Source: Clostridia bacterium (GTDB lineage Bacteria; Bacillota; Clostridia; Christensenellales; UBA1242). Taken from it: DNA of 54,940 nucleotides. The notes under the pieces are model-generated. The model was given only the letters and a program-made list of their open reading frames with translations. It was not told the DNA's origin and did not search any database. The DNA lies in contig JAFUPL010000050.1 in assembly GCA_017481235.1 (NCBI GenBank), positions 1 to 54,940 on the forward strand, given 5' to 3'. Below are positions 40,714 to 51,076 of the stretch, in pieces; the first letter of the stretch is position 1; every line of letters begins with the position of its first letter. A program made the translations under genes and the position numbers.

Positions 40714-43095
40714 TTATTTTGTGGATTTGATTAAACTTAATTGATTATAAAATACGCTTGAAGTAAGTTCTTTTTTGTCCATTGATATATTAGTAATTTT
40801 ATAGTCGCCCTCAGTTTCAATTATTTCCAATTGTTTAAACACATTTAAGCACACCATAAATTGAATATACGACAATTTACGTTTAGTAGCATTAACAACT
40901 TTTTGATAAAATTGATAAGTGTTTGTCCCCACAATTTGATTTTCATACGCAAATTTAAGCACCTTAAAATACTCACCAAATATTTTACGGTCCACACTAA
41001 TATCGCGGAAAAACGAATAACTAAATGGCGTTTTGTGTGGAATATATATGGCCGATTTAGTAGTTTTGTTTAACGCAGAAATATATCCCAAATTAAGTAT
41101 TGGGTCAATAAATATTATTCGTTTAAAACTATTAAAATGATTAAAACTATTAGGCGCAAGCAAAATGGTATTAAGACCAGTTTCATCTTCCACTTCAAAT
41201 AATCGATTGCGGAAAATATTTAAGTTATCATAAATACTTTTGAAATTTAAATAACTATTATAATCATTCACAACGATTAATGTTCCGTATATGCTTTGCT
41301 CCATATCAACCAGCAAACGTATTAAATTATCTCTAGTGTAATTGATAAATTTATGATCACTAGCGTCGCCAAAAGATAACTGATTAAGATAATTATATGC
41401 TATTATACCTTTATCTTCTGGGCGATAGATATCTTCGTAGTCAATACTCTTAATAATTCCAGTTACACGCTTAATATTTTTAAATGTTTCAATATTTAAA
41501 TCGGTTAAAATATGACTTTTGGTATCACTTGCCAAAATATATTGCATTTGTGCCATATTAAAAGCAAGAAGTGACAAGTTAGGATATTTGATAAGCAAGT
41601 GTTCAGGGTGTGCCTTCATAGGACTTACTTCCGCACGCGAAGCAGTTAGTTTAAATACGGGTCTCATATTTTCATGACCACAAGGTTCCATTCGCTCAAC
41701 ACTTTCAATAAAGGCAACATTTGCTTCGTCTAAAGATATATCAAAATCATAAAGTTTTGTAGGCAAAAATTCGTCTTTAACTAGATTTTTGTCAACATAA
41801 TCGTTAAATTTTTCGCAAAATTCATCATAATGCTCAACTTTAAGGGTTAAACCCGCCGCCATAGTGTGTCCGCCAAATTTTTCCAATATATCACTCATGC
41901 TACACATCAAAGTGTGTACATTTACACCATTTACGCTTCTACATGACCCAGTTAACACACCATCAGTATCACTAAACAAACATGTTGGACGATGATATTC
42001 TTCGCTAAGTTTTGCACACACAATACCTAGCAAACCCGCTTCCCAATCACTAGACTTGCACACAATTGCCTTCATTGAATATATATCCAGCGTACTTAAA
42101 TATTCCTTTACATCATTGTAAATTTTATTACACAATTTTTGACGTTGAGTATTGTAATTTAGTATAGTTTTACATATTTTAGTAATTTCAGTAGGTTTGG
42201 TTTCCAAATATAATTTAAGTGATAAATCCGCATCTCCCATTCTTCCAGATGCATTGATTTTTGGCGCTAATTTAAATGCTATTTCGTTTGCTTTAGGATT
42301 TCTTCCAATTCCGCACTCATTAAGCAATTTTAATAATCCCTTAGGCAAAGTATCAATGCGCGTTAAACCAATACTAACAATAGCACGATTTTCAGCAACC
42401 ATTTCAACTATATCCGAAATTGTAGCAATTGCAGTTGTGGCAAGATATGGCATAATTGCGTCCATTCCGCCCAATGCTTGCACCACTTTTAAAGCAACTC
42501 CCGCTCCACACAAATATTTAAATGGATAGGTATTGCTAACTTTTGGATTAATAATCAAGCAATCAGGCATGTTTCCATCACTCTCATGGTGGTCGGTAAC
42601 TATAATGTCAATACCCTTAGACTTTAAATAATTAACTTCATCAACCGCAGTAATTCCGCAGTCAACAGTTATAATTAAGTCAGGGGTTTGACTGGTTAAT
42701 ATTTTGTTAATTGTATCCAAATTTAATCCATAACCATCAATATAACGATTAGGCAAAAATGTAGTTACATTAGCACCCAATTTAAGCAAATAATCATACA
42801 TTGTTGCCGTTGCCGTAATGCCATCTACATCATAGTCCCCATATATTAATATTTTACTATTGCTTGCAATATGTTTATTAATTTTTTCAACTACAAGCGC
42901 CATATTTTCAAACAAAAATGGATTATTAAGTTGCTTCAAATTAGGGTTTAAATATTCCCTTAAAGCACTTTCACTGTTAATACCTCTTGCAAACAAAAGA
43001 CGCACAACACGTTCGTCTAATAAAAATTGTTTAGACATTGAAGATACAAATTGTTGGTCAATTTGTACCCCTTCACAAGAATTTACATATTTCAT
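40714..43095 (-). CDS. recJ: Single-stranded-DNA-specific exonuclease RecJ
   Basis: 793 residues; Firmicutes RecJ proteins are of this size because of a C-terminal extension. DHH motifs: IYGDYDVDGITAT (87-92 core), ITVDCGIT (145-147), VTDHHE (168-171), then the DHHA1 region with FGGHTMAAGLTL and an OB domain. The last 200 residues are a poorly conserved helicase-like region (VNDYNSYLNFKSIYDN). RecJ degrades ssDNA 5' to 3' in recombination and repair. The start MKYVNSCEG has only a weak AGGT site. It shares a transcript with relA, an arrangement common in Clostridia. Confidence 0.95.
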   Translation of the reverse strand: MKYVNSCEGVQIDQQFVSSMSKQFLLDERVVRLLFARGINSESALREYLNPNLKQLNNPFLFENMALVVEKINKHIASNSKILIYGDYDVDGITATATMYDYLLKLGANVTTFLPNRYIDGYGLNLDTINKILTSQTPDLIITVDCGITAVDEVNYLKSKGIDIIVTDHHESDGNMPDCLIINPKVSNTYPFKYLCGAGVALKVVQALGGMDAIMPYLATTAIATISDIVEMVAENRAIVSIGLTRIDTLPKGLLKLLNECGIGRNPKANEIAFKLAPKINASGRMGDADLSLKLYLETKPTEITKICKTILNYNTQRQKLCNKIYNDVKEYLSTLDIYSMKAIVCKSSDWEAGLLGIVCAKLSEEYHRPTCLFSDTDGVLTGSCRSVNGVNVHTLMCSMSDILEKFGGHTMAAGLTLKVEHYDEFCEKFNDYVDKNLVKDEFLPTKLYDFDISLDEANVAFIESVERMEPCGHENMRPVFKLTASRAEVSPMKAHPEHLLIKYPNLSLLAFNMAQMQYILASDTKSHILTDLNIETFKNIKRVTGIIKSIDYEDIYRPEDKGIIAYNYLNQLSFGDASDHKFINYTRDNLIRLLVDMEQSIYGTLIVVNDYNSYLNFKSIYDNLNIFRNRLFEVEDETGLNTILLAPNSFNHFNSFKRIIFIDPILNLGYISALNKTTKSAIYIPHKTPFSYSFFRDISVDRKIFGEYFKVLKFAYENQIVGTNTYQFYQKVVNATKRKLSYIQFMVCLNVFKQLEIIETEGDYKITNISMDKKELTSSVFYNQLSLIKSTK

Positions 43096-43128
43096 ACTAT
43101 TTACCTACTTAAAGTTGGAAAACTTTAA

Positions 43129-43157
43129 CAAAAAGTCGCCTACCAAAGGCGACTTTT
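43129..43157 (-). terminator. Terminator of secD-secF
   Basis: AAAAGTCGCC/GGCGACTTTT stem, 7-nt loop, T tract on the minus strand, 4 bp past the secF stop. Confidence 0.88.
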
Positions 43158-43160
43158 ATT

Positions 43161-44234
43161 TTACTCGATAGTAATATTATCATCACTTGATGGAGATTCA
43201 TCTCCACTATCTTCCTTAACTTCAATCACTTGATTTTCAGTATAATTATTTTCCAATTCGCCTTCCGCACTTTCAACGGTTTGTTTTGTTTTTACAACTT
43301 TTTCCTTTTTCACTCTTATTTTATCACTAACTTGAGTAATTGTCAAGCACCACAAGAAAGGTAGTGCATAAATTGCAACAAACATTGAAACTACAACAGC
43401 AAATAATACAATCAAACTTGCTTGCTTAATGCTAGATGGCATTAAAACTATAAAAATTAGCGCTAATGCGAATATTGCACCATACATAAACTTTTGTCTA
43501 AAAGCATTTGATTTTAAGGTATTAGCAAGTTGAGTTGAACGGTCATTTTTGTCTTTTAATTTATTTCGTTCCTTTTCCAATGAATCAAATATCATAAAGC
43601 ACTCACCCAATATCAACAAAAGCGTTATAATATTGATTGCTAGGAATGAACTGTTAATTGTTAATCTAAATATAGCAGTTAATGCCATTAACAAACCAAC
43701 ACCAAAAATTGAACTTCCTAAAGCAGTAATTGCACATGCCAAATTGTATCTACATGCACTATATATCACCGCTAAAGTAACAATAATTAAACCACAAGCA
43801 AATGCATAAATATAATCTTTACTTGTTAAACTTGCACCAACTTTTGAATGCTCAGAAAAATTAGATACACTTACTACCATTTCATCTGAAAGTTCAGCAT
43901 TAAACAAAGTTGTGTTTTTTATTTTACCATCATATTTTACCACTAATGTAGTAGTGCTTCCTTCACCCGCCACTTGAACCGAATAAAGTTGTGCGTCGTG
44001 ATTAGATAGACATAAATTAATATCGTCCGTATAATCACCTAATTTATCCGCTTGATATTCACTACCAACTGTTATCGAAAATGTGTTATAACCTTTAACA
44101 TCTGGACCACCTTTAAATCCAAATACACATAGCATTATAATACCTAATAAAAGAATGATGGCAAGTGTTATTAATACAATTTTGTTTTGCTTGATATATT
44201 GCTTTCCTGACTTAGAAAAATCTCTATTAATCAT
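43161..44234 (-). CDS. secF: Protein-export membrane protein SecF
   Basis: 357 residues. TM1 (about 19-38), an exported domain (about 40-135), then five TM helices (about 145-305) and a Glu/Ser-rich cytoplasmic tail of about 45 residues (ESAEGELENNYTENQVIEVK) longer than usual. ALGSSIFGVGLLMALTAIFRL and FLAINIITLLLILGECFMIF DSLE correspond to the SecF TM4 and the family GE.. motif region. With SecD it uses the proton-motive force to aid late translocation. The start overlaps the secD stop by one base (TAATG), so translation is coupled. Confidence 0.9.
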   Translation of the reverse strand: MINRDFSKSGKQYIKQNKIVLITLAIILLLGIIMLCVFGFKGGPDVKGYNTFSITVGSEYQADKLGDYTDDINLCLSNHDAQLYSVQVAGEGSTTTLVVKYDGKIKNTTLFNAELSDEMVVSVSNFSEHSKVGASLTSKDYIYAFACGLIIVTLAVIYSACRYNLACAITALGSSIFGVGLLMALTAIFRLTINSSFLAINIITLLLILGECFMIFDSLEKERNKLKDKNDRSTQLANTLKSNAFRQKFMYGAIFALALIFIVLMPSSIKQASLIVLFAVVVSMFVAIYALPFLWCLTITQVSDKIRVKKEKVVKTKQTVESAEGELENNYTENQVIEVKEDSGDESPSSDDNITIE

Positions 44235-45565
44235 TAGTTATTGCCCTCCTCTTTAGTAAAATTACATTTTTTGCCGTCTTCCGAATTAAAAGGCAAATAT
44301 AACTTAATCATTAAACGCATTAATGCTTGCGAACAGAATATATTTAATAGTGCTAGCACCATTGTAACAATACCAAATGATTGGATTGCCATATTAGGCA
44401 TCAATGCACATACAATACCAGCCAAAGCAAGCATTACGTTGATTGTAATTGTTGATACAACGGTTGAATTAATACCTTGTTTTAAACTTGTATGAAGTTT
44501 TTTGCCTTTTGCATATTCTTGACGCGCACTTTCAAGAGTGTTGGTTAATGCAACTACAGCCAAAACATATGAAAGTACTATTGCAAACACACCACTTAAA
44601 TTAATATGCACCAATGGAACAGATTGCAAGAAGAATAATCCTAATACAATGTAAAACAATATATTAAACATTGCCATAGCACCAATTTGCTTGTATTTAA
44701 GAATAAAGAACACCAAACTTGCAACCACCATTATTCCTAGTGCCACCCAAATATATAGCATAGGATTAGCAACATTTCCTCTTGCACCAGCACTTGCGCT
44801 AATTGCACCATAATAAGTACAAGTTAAATCAAGAGGCAACAAACCAACACGTAGTTGAACAGCGTACTTTTTAGTAGTTGCCATGTCAATAAAATCTTTA
44901 GTAGTCATACTAATAGATGAAGTTGTAATTGCAGTAGTACTGCTACCCATTTGTTGGTCACCTACTAACATGTAAAATGTTCCACTATCCCCAACTATTT
45001 CTTCAGTTTTTTGTTTGATATAATTTAATCTATCTTTTTTAAATGTAATTTCAACATAATACGCACTACCGTCTGGCGCTTGCAACGCTTCAATACTACT
45101 AATATCACTGCTGGTTGCAAAAATAGCATCAGTGTCACTACTATCACTACTTGAACTAAACACAAGTTGTTGAGGGTTGCTAATTAAAGATATTACTTCT
45201 TGACTATCGTCGCGGTCAATAATTCCACCCACCTCAACATACACGCCATTGTCACCATTACGTGCAATTGTACTATTTTTAAAACCACTGTCATCTAGTA
45301 TGTCTCTTAATCCTGAAAGAGTGTTGTCCATTAAAGCGTCATAATCTTGTTCATCACTAACATTGCGTGCAGTTGCATTGTATTTAAACATAACACCGCT
45401 ATTAATGTCACTACCCAGCACTAATTCATTAACAAAACTTGAATATTGATATTTTACACCACCTATTGATAATGGATATGTGAAACTTACAAAACTAGCA
45501 ACTAAACCCACAATCAACACAATAGTTAGTAAAATAATAAGCATTTTAGAACGATTTTTAGTCAT
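44234..45565 (-). CDS. secD: Protein-export membrane protein SecD
   Basis: 443 residues. N-terminal TM (about 8-28), P1 domain with the D(G)YVEVGGIIDRDDSQEVISLI segment (about 100-125), the EIT FKKDRLNYIKQKTEEI motif, then five TM helices from about 270, with LGLFFLQSVPLVHINLSGVF and LALAGIVCALMPNMAIQSFG. Compared with Gram-negative SecD it has a shortened periplasmic region, as in Firmicutes. It has its own consensus promoter (45588-45616) and a TTAGGAGAAG ribosome site. Confidence 0.92.
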   Translation of the reverse strand: MTKNRSKMLIILLTIVLIVGLVASFVSFTYPLSIGGVKYQYSSFVNELVLGSDINSGVMFKYNATARNVSDEQDYDALMDNTLSGLRDILDDSGFKNSTIARNGDNGVYVEVGGIIDRDDSQEVISLISNPQQLVFSSSSDSSDTDAIFATSSDISSIEALQAPDGSAYYVEITFKKDRLNYIKQKTEEIVGDSGTFYMLVGDQQMGSSTTAITTSSISMTTKDFIDMATTKKYAVQLRVGLLPLDLTCTYYGAISASAGARGNVANPMLYIWVALGIMVVASLVFFILKYKQIGAMAMFNILFYIVLGLFFLQSVPLVHINLSGVFAIVLSYVLAVVALTNTLESARQEYAKGKKLHTSLKQGINSTVVSTITINVMLALAGIVCALMPNMAIQSFGIVTMVLALLNIFCSQALMRLMIKLYLPFNSEDGKKCNFTKEEGNN

Positions 45566-45587
45566 AACTTCTCCTAATTTCCTAGTT

Positions 45588-45616
45588 ATTATAGTTGATT
45601 AATCAATTTATGTCAA
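45588..45616 (-). promoter_or_regulatory. SigA promoter of secD-secF with a palindrome in the spacer
   Basis: Minus strand TTGACA (45611-45616), 17-bp spacer, TATAAT (45588-45593). The spacer contains the perfect palindrome TTGATTAATCAA (45595-45606), a possible repressor site. Confidence 0.85.
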
Positions 45617-45722
45617 CTATTTTTTACCCCCTAAAATCAATTTATCTAAACTAAATACAAAGTTTATATAATATTTGCCTAAAATTTATATAAAATACTT
45701 AATTTTTAAAAGTCTTTTACAC

Positions 45723-45920
45723 CTATAGTCCAACCAAATAATCAATACTAACTCCAAAATATTGCGCTAAATTTATTAATTTACTAACAGTCAATGTCCT
45801 TTTACTATTTTCCCAATCTCTAACCATACAATAATGGCAATTTGCAATTTTACCTAACGCTTCAATACTTAACCCCCTCTTTTCTCTTAATCTTTTTAAT
45901 CTAATACCAAAATTTTTCAT
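45723..45920 (-). CDS. Small XRE-family transcriptional regulator
   Basis: 65 residues, just one helix-turn-helix domain (RLKRLREKRGLSIEALGKIA, CHYCMVRDWENSKRTLT, LINLAQYFGVSIDYLVGL). Two Cys next to the recognition helix (NCHYCMV) are unusual and might sense metal or oxidation. Ribosome site GGAGGAAA. An inverted repeat lies 55 bp upstream (45976-45995). Targets unknown; autoregulation is likely by family precedent. Confidence 0.9.
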   Translation of the reverse strand: MKNFGIRLKRLREKRGLSIEALGKIANCHYCMVRDWENSKRTLTVSKLINLAQYFGVSIDYLVGL

Positions 45921-45975
45921 ATTTCCTCCTTCGTAAACATAAGTATTATATAAAATTTATTTAAAAAAGTTTTTA

Positions 45976-45995
45976 CCATTCTGTAAACAGAACGG
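45976..45995. promoter_or_regulatory. Inverted repeat upstream of the XRE gene, possible operator
   Basis: CCATTCTG-TAAA-CAGAACGG, eight-base arms with one G-T type mismatch, in the region where the XRE promoter should lie. Confidence 0.45.
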
Positions 45996-46088
45996 AAATT
46001 TTAAAATAAATTTCAAAATTATTATATACCTTATCTTTAATAATTTTAGCAATTATGGCAATCGTCATGGATTTTTTTAATTACAGTA

Positions 46089-46241
46089 TATTTTGTCATA
46101 CCGACTGGAATGAGTGTAACGAATGAAATGGAGTGTATCTGGTTTATGGTTAAATATTGCAATTTATGTTAACTGTAATTAAACTTTTAACCAGATACGC
46201 TCCACTCACAACTGAAGTTGTTCGGTCGGTATGACAAAATA
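46089..46241. repeat. 153-bp palindromic element (MITE-like) with 17-bp perfect terminal inverted repeats
   Basis: Ends TATTTTGTCATACCGAC (46089-46105) and GTCGGTATGACAAAATA (46225-46241) are exact reverse complements. An inner pair (GGAGTGTATCTGGTT at about 46130 and AACCAGATACGCTCC at about 46189) differs by one base. It encodes nothing and has no transposase. Left-arm fragments occur at 22652-22730 and, diverged, at 15334-15390. Confidence 0.85.
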
Positions 46242-46284
46242 AGCATATAACGCGCAAACTTCCACTCTATATCTACATATCTTC

Positions 46285-46318
46285 ATAAAAAAATAGTGGA
46301 TAACCACTATCTTTTTTT
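46285..46318. terminator. Hairpin terminator downstream of the TIGR04086 gene
   Basis: ATAGTGG/CCACTAT stem with an ATAA loop flanked by A and T tracts; works in both directions. Confidence 0.7.
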
Positions 46319-46350
46319 AATAATATTTAATGTTTATAAATTTATCCTCA

Positions 46351-46375
46351 AATTCTTCATTATTCATTTTTCATT
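46351..46375. repeat. 25-bp repeat shared with 38598-38622
   Basis: AATTCTTCATTATTCATTTT continuing TCATT; one mismatch to the other copy. Confidence 0.6.
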
Positions 46376-46398
46376 CTTCATTGCGATTTTAACCTAAA

Positions 46399-46794
46399 CT
46401 ATTTCTTTTTAATAATATTTAATAAAATCGCACATACTCCGCCAACAAGTGCCGAAAAGATGATATCTGTTAGTATTGCAACGCTAAAATTAATTCCACC
46501 ATTAAGGATTGAAAATACAATAAATGTTATTACCGAGTAAATTGCTCCCGTTATCAAACTTTTTACAAGCAATCCGTTGCCGTCTTGTTTGTTTAAAACA
46601 ACAATAGCAACTAAAATACTTAGCACTTTAATAATTTGGTCAATTAGTGAAATCGTTCCAGAACTCAAATCCACAAATTTTAATACAAACGCAAATAGTA
46701 ATACCAACAATATTGATACAACCACTCCAATCAAACTAACCTTTAAAATAGGCGTAATTTCACTTAGGTTAATCTTTTTTAATTTTTCTTTCAT
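46399..46794 (-). CDS. TIGR04086 (YrzE)-like membrane protein
   Basis: 131 residues, four hydrophobic segments (about 19-43, 49-66, 75-97, 104-126), a short Lys-rich N-terminus. Size, topology and position directly after yajC and before secDF match the TIGR04086 family, which is commonly found at this place in Clostridia. Its function is unknown; the neighbourhood suggests a link with protein export. Assignment rests on context more than on motifs. Ribosome site AAGGAGAG. Confidence 0.72.
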   Translation of the reverse strand: MKEKLKKINLSEITPILKVSLIGVVVSILLVLLFAFVLKFVDLSSGTISLIDQIIKVLSILVAIVVLNKQDGNGLLVKSLITGAIYSVITFIVFSILNGGINFSVAILTDIIFSALVGGVCAILLNIIKKK

Positions 46795-46850
46795 AAACCT
46801 CTCCTTAATAAAAATCGTTGTTACAATTTTTCTTACAAAATATAGTTATG

Positions 46851-46880
46851 AAAAAAAAGACTAATATATTAGTCCTTTTT
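46851..46880 (-). terminator. Terminator of yajC
   Basis: GACTAATATATTAGTC palindrome (46859-46874) followed by TTTTTTTT on the minus strand. Confidence 0.82.
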
Positions 46881-46917
46881 AATAAATTTAAATAAATTTT
46901 TTGAATTATTTTGTAGA

Positions 46918-47295
46918 TTATTCCTTATCTTCTTCTACATCTTCTACTTCTTCATTATCAGTTTCGGTTGTAGCATACTTAGGTTCGTTTTTGTCAAACA
47001 CATAATACACAGCGTTAGAATGTACTTTAACATAACCAAACTTCTTATCAGTACCAGACTTGATAACAAAATACTTATGTTCGCCTTCGGTGGAAACTTC
47101 AAAAATTTCACCAACAACGCCAGTATCTGTCATAACCTTGTCACCAACCTTAATATTATCGCGAAGGTCTTGAAGTTGAGTATTGAACTTACGACGTTTC
47201 ATATAACCCAAAACCATCAAAACTACCAAGAATAATAAGATTGCCAACATTAAAATGCTACCAACATCAACCGCTAAAACATTAAAAAAGTTCAT
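46918..47295 (-). CDS. yajC: Preprotein translocase subunit YajC
   Basis: 125 residues from the ATG at 47295; a GTG four codons upstream is part of the GTGGGGGAT ribosome site and is not the start. One TM (about 10-31), then the YajC soluble domain with LRDNIKVGDKVMTDTGVVGE and a strongly acidic tail (NEEVEDVEEDKE). YajC associates with SecDF. Located between tgt and the TIGR04086 gene, the normal order in Clostridia. Confidence 0.93.
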   Translation of the reverse strand: MNFFNVLAVDVGSILMLAILLFLVVLMVLGYMKRRKFNTQLQDLRDNIKVGDKVMTDTGVVGEIFEVSTEGEHKYFVIKSGTDKKFGYVKVHSNAVYYVFDKNEPKYATTETDNEEVEDVEEDKE

Positions 47296-47427
47296 ATTAT
47301 CCCCCACAATTAAAATTTATCACAAATAGGCATATAATGTCAAACATATTTATAAAATAAAAATAAATTTTACATATTTTTGACAAAAATTTGAAATTTA
47401 TACAACAAATTTACAAAAAACGCTATA

Positions 47428-48645
<1,218 letters not shown>

Positions 48646-48650
48646 AAATT

Positions 48651-50306
48651 TTATACCATTTCAATAAAATTATCGCTAGTTAGAACTGGAGTTGTAACAC
48701 TTCCCGCAATGCCGTTACGAGTGTAATTAAATTTAATGCAATCACCTTCGCGAACTAGTAGCATTGCATCAATCATTTTAAACATGCGGTCAATTTCAAT
48801 CACTATTGTTTCATCTTCCTTAATAATTTCAACGCTAGTAAGTATATCACCTACTTGTTGACCAATATCCTTTGCTAAACTTTCGCTTTCAAAACTTTTT
48901 ACACCAATAGTTTCAGCAATTTTCATTGTTCCAGTAGTTTCATCATAGTATCCCTTTGAAGATTGTATTTCAATAGTTACGCCTAATAATACTCTTTTAA
49001 ACTTTCTAGTTTCACCATCACACATGTTCATAATACTATCTGCCACACGTGTTGCTACATTGGTAGGAATTGCATAACCAGTGTTTTCATAACTTGTTGT
49101 GTCGGTCGTTTTAGCATTTACAATACCAATTAAACGACCAAACCCATCAAACAATCCGCCACCGCTATTGCCTCCATTTACAGGTGTGTCAATTCTAAAT
49201 TCTCTAAGTGACACAGGTGATTTATCAATAGTAACATTAATATATTCGCTATCAATACTAATAATGCCGTTAGTAACCGCTATTCCACCCGCACCAGGGT
49301 TACCCACAGCAATTGCGGTAGAACCAACATCAACTAAATCCGAATTATACACTTCTACTTCTAAAGCATCACTATTTTTTAATACATCACTATTGGTTAC
49401 CTTTAATACTGCAATGTCATACTTTTCTGAACCTCCAACATATTCCGCCTCAATTGCTCCATAACCATAGTCAATAATAGGTTTGCCTTCAACATCAAAT
49501 TCAAAGTTACTTGAATAGTCTTCGTTGTTGTTTTCATTGTTATAATAACTTAAATAATACAAATCTGCCGTATCAATACTTTCGCCACCATATAGATATG
49601 TTGTAAACTTAGTTGCAATTCCATCACTTGATTGAGAATCTGCACTAAAGCATACATGATAGTTAGTAATAATATACGCATCGCCTTTTTCTTTATCCAA
49701 CTTATAAATCACTCCAGACCCAGCACCCCAACTAATCGAATCTTTTACGCCATAAGTAGGTCCTGTAATAGGATTGTATCCCGTTTGAGTGTTGTAATCT
49801 ACAATTGAAATGTCATGTTCAACATATATAGAAACCGCCGATCTTAAAGCACGTGAACTTGCTAATGCATTTGTATCTATTTGAATATCTAAATATTCAT
49901 CAATAAAGTCGATTAATGTATAACCTTCTTGCTTAGTATCTTTCACTTGATTGTACAAGTCGTTGATTGTAATATTGCTATATAGATTTTCACCATCTTG
50001 ACCGTTAACAATAGTAAACTGTTCAGTTTTTCTATCAGTATAAGTAATGGTATAAGTATCCACCAATCCCACACTATCGGTTTTGGCAATTGATGAAATT
50101 GACACACCTTGCTCACCATTAGTAATTGTAAATTCCTCAGTTTTGCCATTTGTGTATGTGATTGTATAAGTATCTGTTATACCATTACTGGCAGTTTTTG
50201 TAATAGATTTAATTGAAACCGCTTCCGCACCAGCATTACACCCAACAAATAAAAATGCTATAGGTAAAATTAATACAACCAGTAAACATTTAATAAATTT
50301 TTTCAT
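48651..50306 (-). CDS. HtrA-like trypsin-fold serine protease, lipoprotein with two N-terminal repeats
   Basis: 551 residues. Lipoprotein signal (1-22) with lipobox FVGC, lipidated C23. Two near-identical about 39-residue units follow (SITKTASNGITDTYTITYTN and SIAKTDSVGLVDTYTITYTD), then a linker, the protease domain with H (ITNYHVCF), D (EKYDIAVLKV) and S (VNGGNSGGGLF), and a C-terminal PDZ-like domain (SLAKDIGQQVGDILTSVEII). A large 60-residue insertion with Asn/Tyr/Glu-rich sequence lies between His and Asp. It would process or degrade proteins at the outer face of the membrane. Promoter at 50358-50387, own terminator. Confidence 0.92.
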   Translation of the reverse strand: MKKFIKCLLVVLILPIAFLFVGCNAGAEAVSIKSITKTASNGITDTYTITYTNGKTEEFTITNGEQGVSISSIAKTDSVGLVDTYTITYTDRKTEQFTIVNGQDGENLYSNITINDLYNQVKDTKQEGYTLIDFIDEYLDIQIDTNALASSRALRSAVSIYVEHDISIVDYNTQTGYNPITGPTYGVKDSISWGAGSGVIYKLDKEKGDAYIITNYHVCFSADSQSSDGIATKFTTYLYGGESIDTADLYYLSYYNNENNNEDYSSNFEFDVEGKPIIDYGYGAIEAEYVGGSEKYDIAVLKVTNSDVLKNSDALEVEVYNSDLVDVGSTAIAVGNPGAGGIAVTNGIISIDSEYINVTIDKSPVSLREFRIDTPVNGGNSGGGLFDGFGRLIGIVNAKTTDTTSYENTGYAIPTNVATRVADSIMNMCDGETRKFKRVLLGVTIEIQSSKGYYDETTGTMKIAETIGVKSFESESLAKDIGQQVGDILTSVEIIKEDETIVIEIDRMFKMIDAMLLVREGDCIKFNYTRNGIAGSVTTPVLTSDNFIEMV

Positions 50307-50357
50307 ATGATACCCCTTTTATTTTAAAAGATGTTTTTATTAATTTTTATGTTTATC

Positions 50358-50387
50358 ATTATAATACATAGTTATACCCATAGTCAA
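50358..50387 (-). promoter_or_regulatory. SigA-type promoter of the HtrA-like gene
   Basis: Minus strand TTGACT (50382-50387), 18-bp spacer, TATAAT (50358-50363). Confidence 0.78.
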
Positions 50388-50500
50388 ATAATTTATTAAA
50401 TTTTTGGAATAATTTTGTTAAAATTTTTTACTATTTTAATATATTTACATACATCATATTATCGCTTTTTGATTTATATATTTAATTTCATTTAGGGCGT

Positions 50501-50532
50501 AAAAAAACTAAGAGTTGATACCCTTAGTTTTT
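50501..50532 (-). terminator. Terminator of the four-TM protein gene
   Basis: AAAACTAAGGG/CTCTTAGTTTT stem with a short loop and TTTTTTT on the minus strand, 8 bp past the stop. Confidence 0.82.
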
Positions 50533-50539
50533 AATTGAA

Positions 50540-51052
50540 TTAGTCTTTTGCTTTGAAAACTTTACCGCAAACAGCAGCAATAACGTTAACAATTGCAACA
50601 ACCCAAAGACCAGCACCAACACTGTATGCTTCTTTAGCAGCCTTTTCAGCAGCGTCACCAAACTTTGCAGCTTGGTCAATAAGTTCGCCACGGATACCAA
50701 AGTTAGCAATTAGTGTAAGGATTGAAACTACAGCCAAAGCAATTAATGCATATGCGCCAATAGTGCTAATAATTGCTGGAACTTTGACAACGTTTAATGC
50801 TGATAATAGTTGAAGAACTGCTACAACAATTAAAACAATAGCAAGAACAACTAAAATCCAAGCAAAGATACGATACCAAGTAACAGCAGTCATATCTGCT
50901 TCGCCCCAAGCCTTATCAGTTAACACCTTCCAACCTGAAACATTTTCCTTATCACCAATGCCATAATCCATTGATAGAATAGGTAATGATAGGAAAACTA
51001 GTGATAACACTCCTGCCAATCCTGAAATGATTGCTCCTAAAAACTTTTTCAT
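50540..51052 (-). CDS. Four-TM membrane protein (unknown)
   Basis: 170 residues. Hydrophobic segments at about 5-28, 62-86, 92-115 and 147-165; between the first two is an extracellular-type loop (DYGIGDKENVSGWKVLTDKA), and an Ala/Glu-rich helix (GDAAEKAAKEAYSVG) precedes the last. Hydrophobic Val/Ile/Leu/Ala composition differs from its neighbours, as does the codon use (more GC in third positions). Strong ribosome site AAGGAGGGT and a near-consensus promoter with an 11-bp inverted repeat, so high and probably regulated expression. Family not recognised. Confidence 0.8.
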   Translation of the reverse strand: MKKFLGAIISGLAGVLSLVFLSLPILSMDYGIGDKENVSGWKVLTDKAWGEADMTAVTWYRIFAWILVVLAIVLIVVAVLQLLSALNVVKVPAIISTIGAYALIALAVVSILTLIANFGIRGELIDQAAKFGDAAEKAAKEAYSVGAGLWVVAIVNVIAAVCGKVFKAKD

Positions 51053-51076
51053 AAAAACCCTCCTTTTGATATTTTT

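Noticed and set aside
42197-42529. 110-codon frame antisense to recJ
   Set aside because: Antisense shadow within conserved DHH domains, no independent signals.
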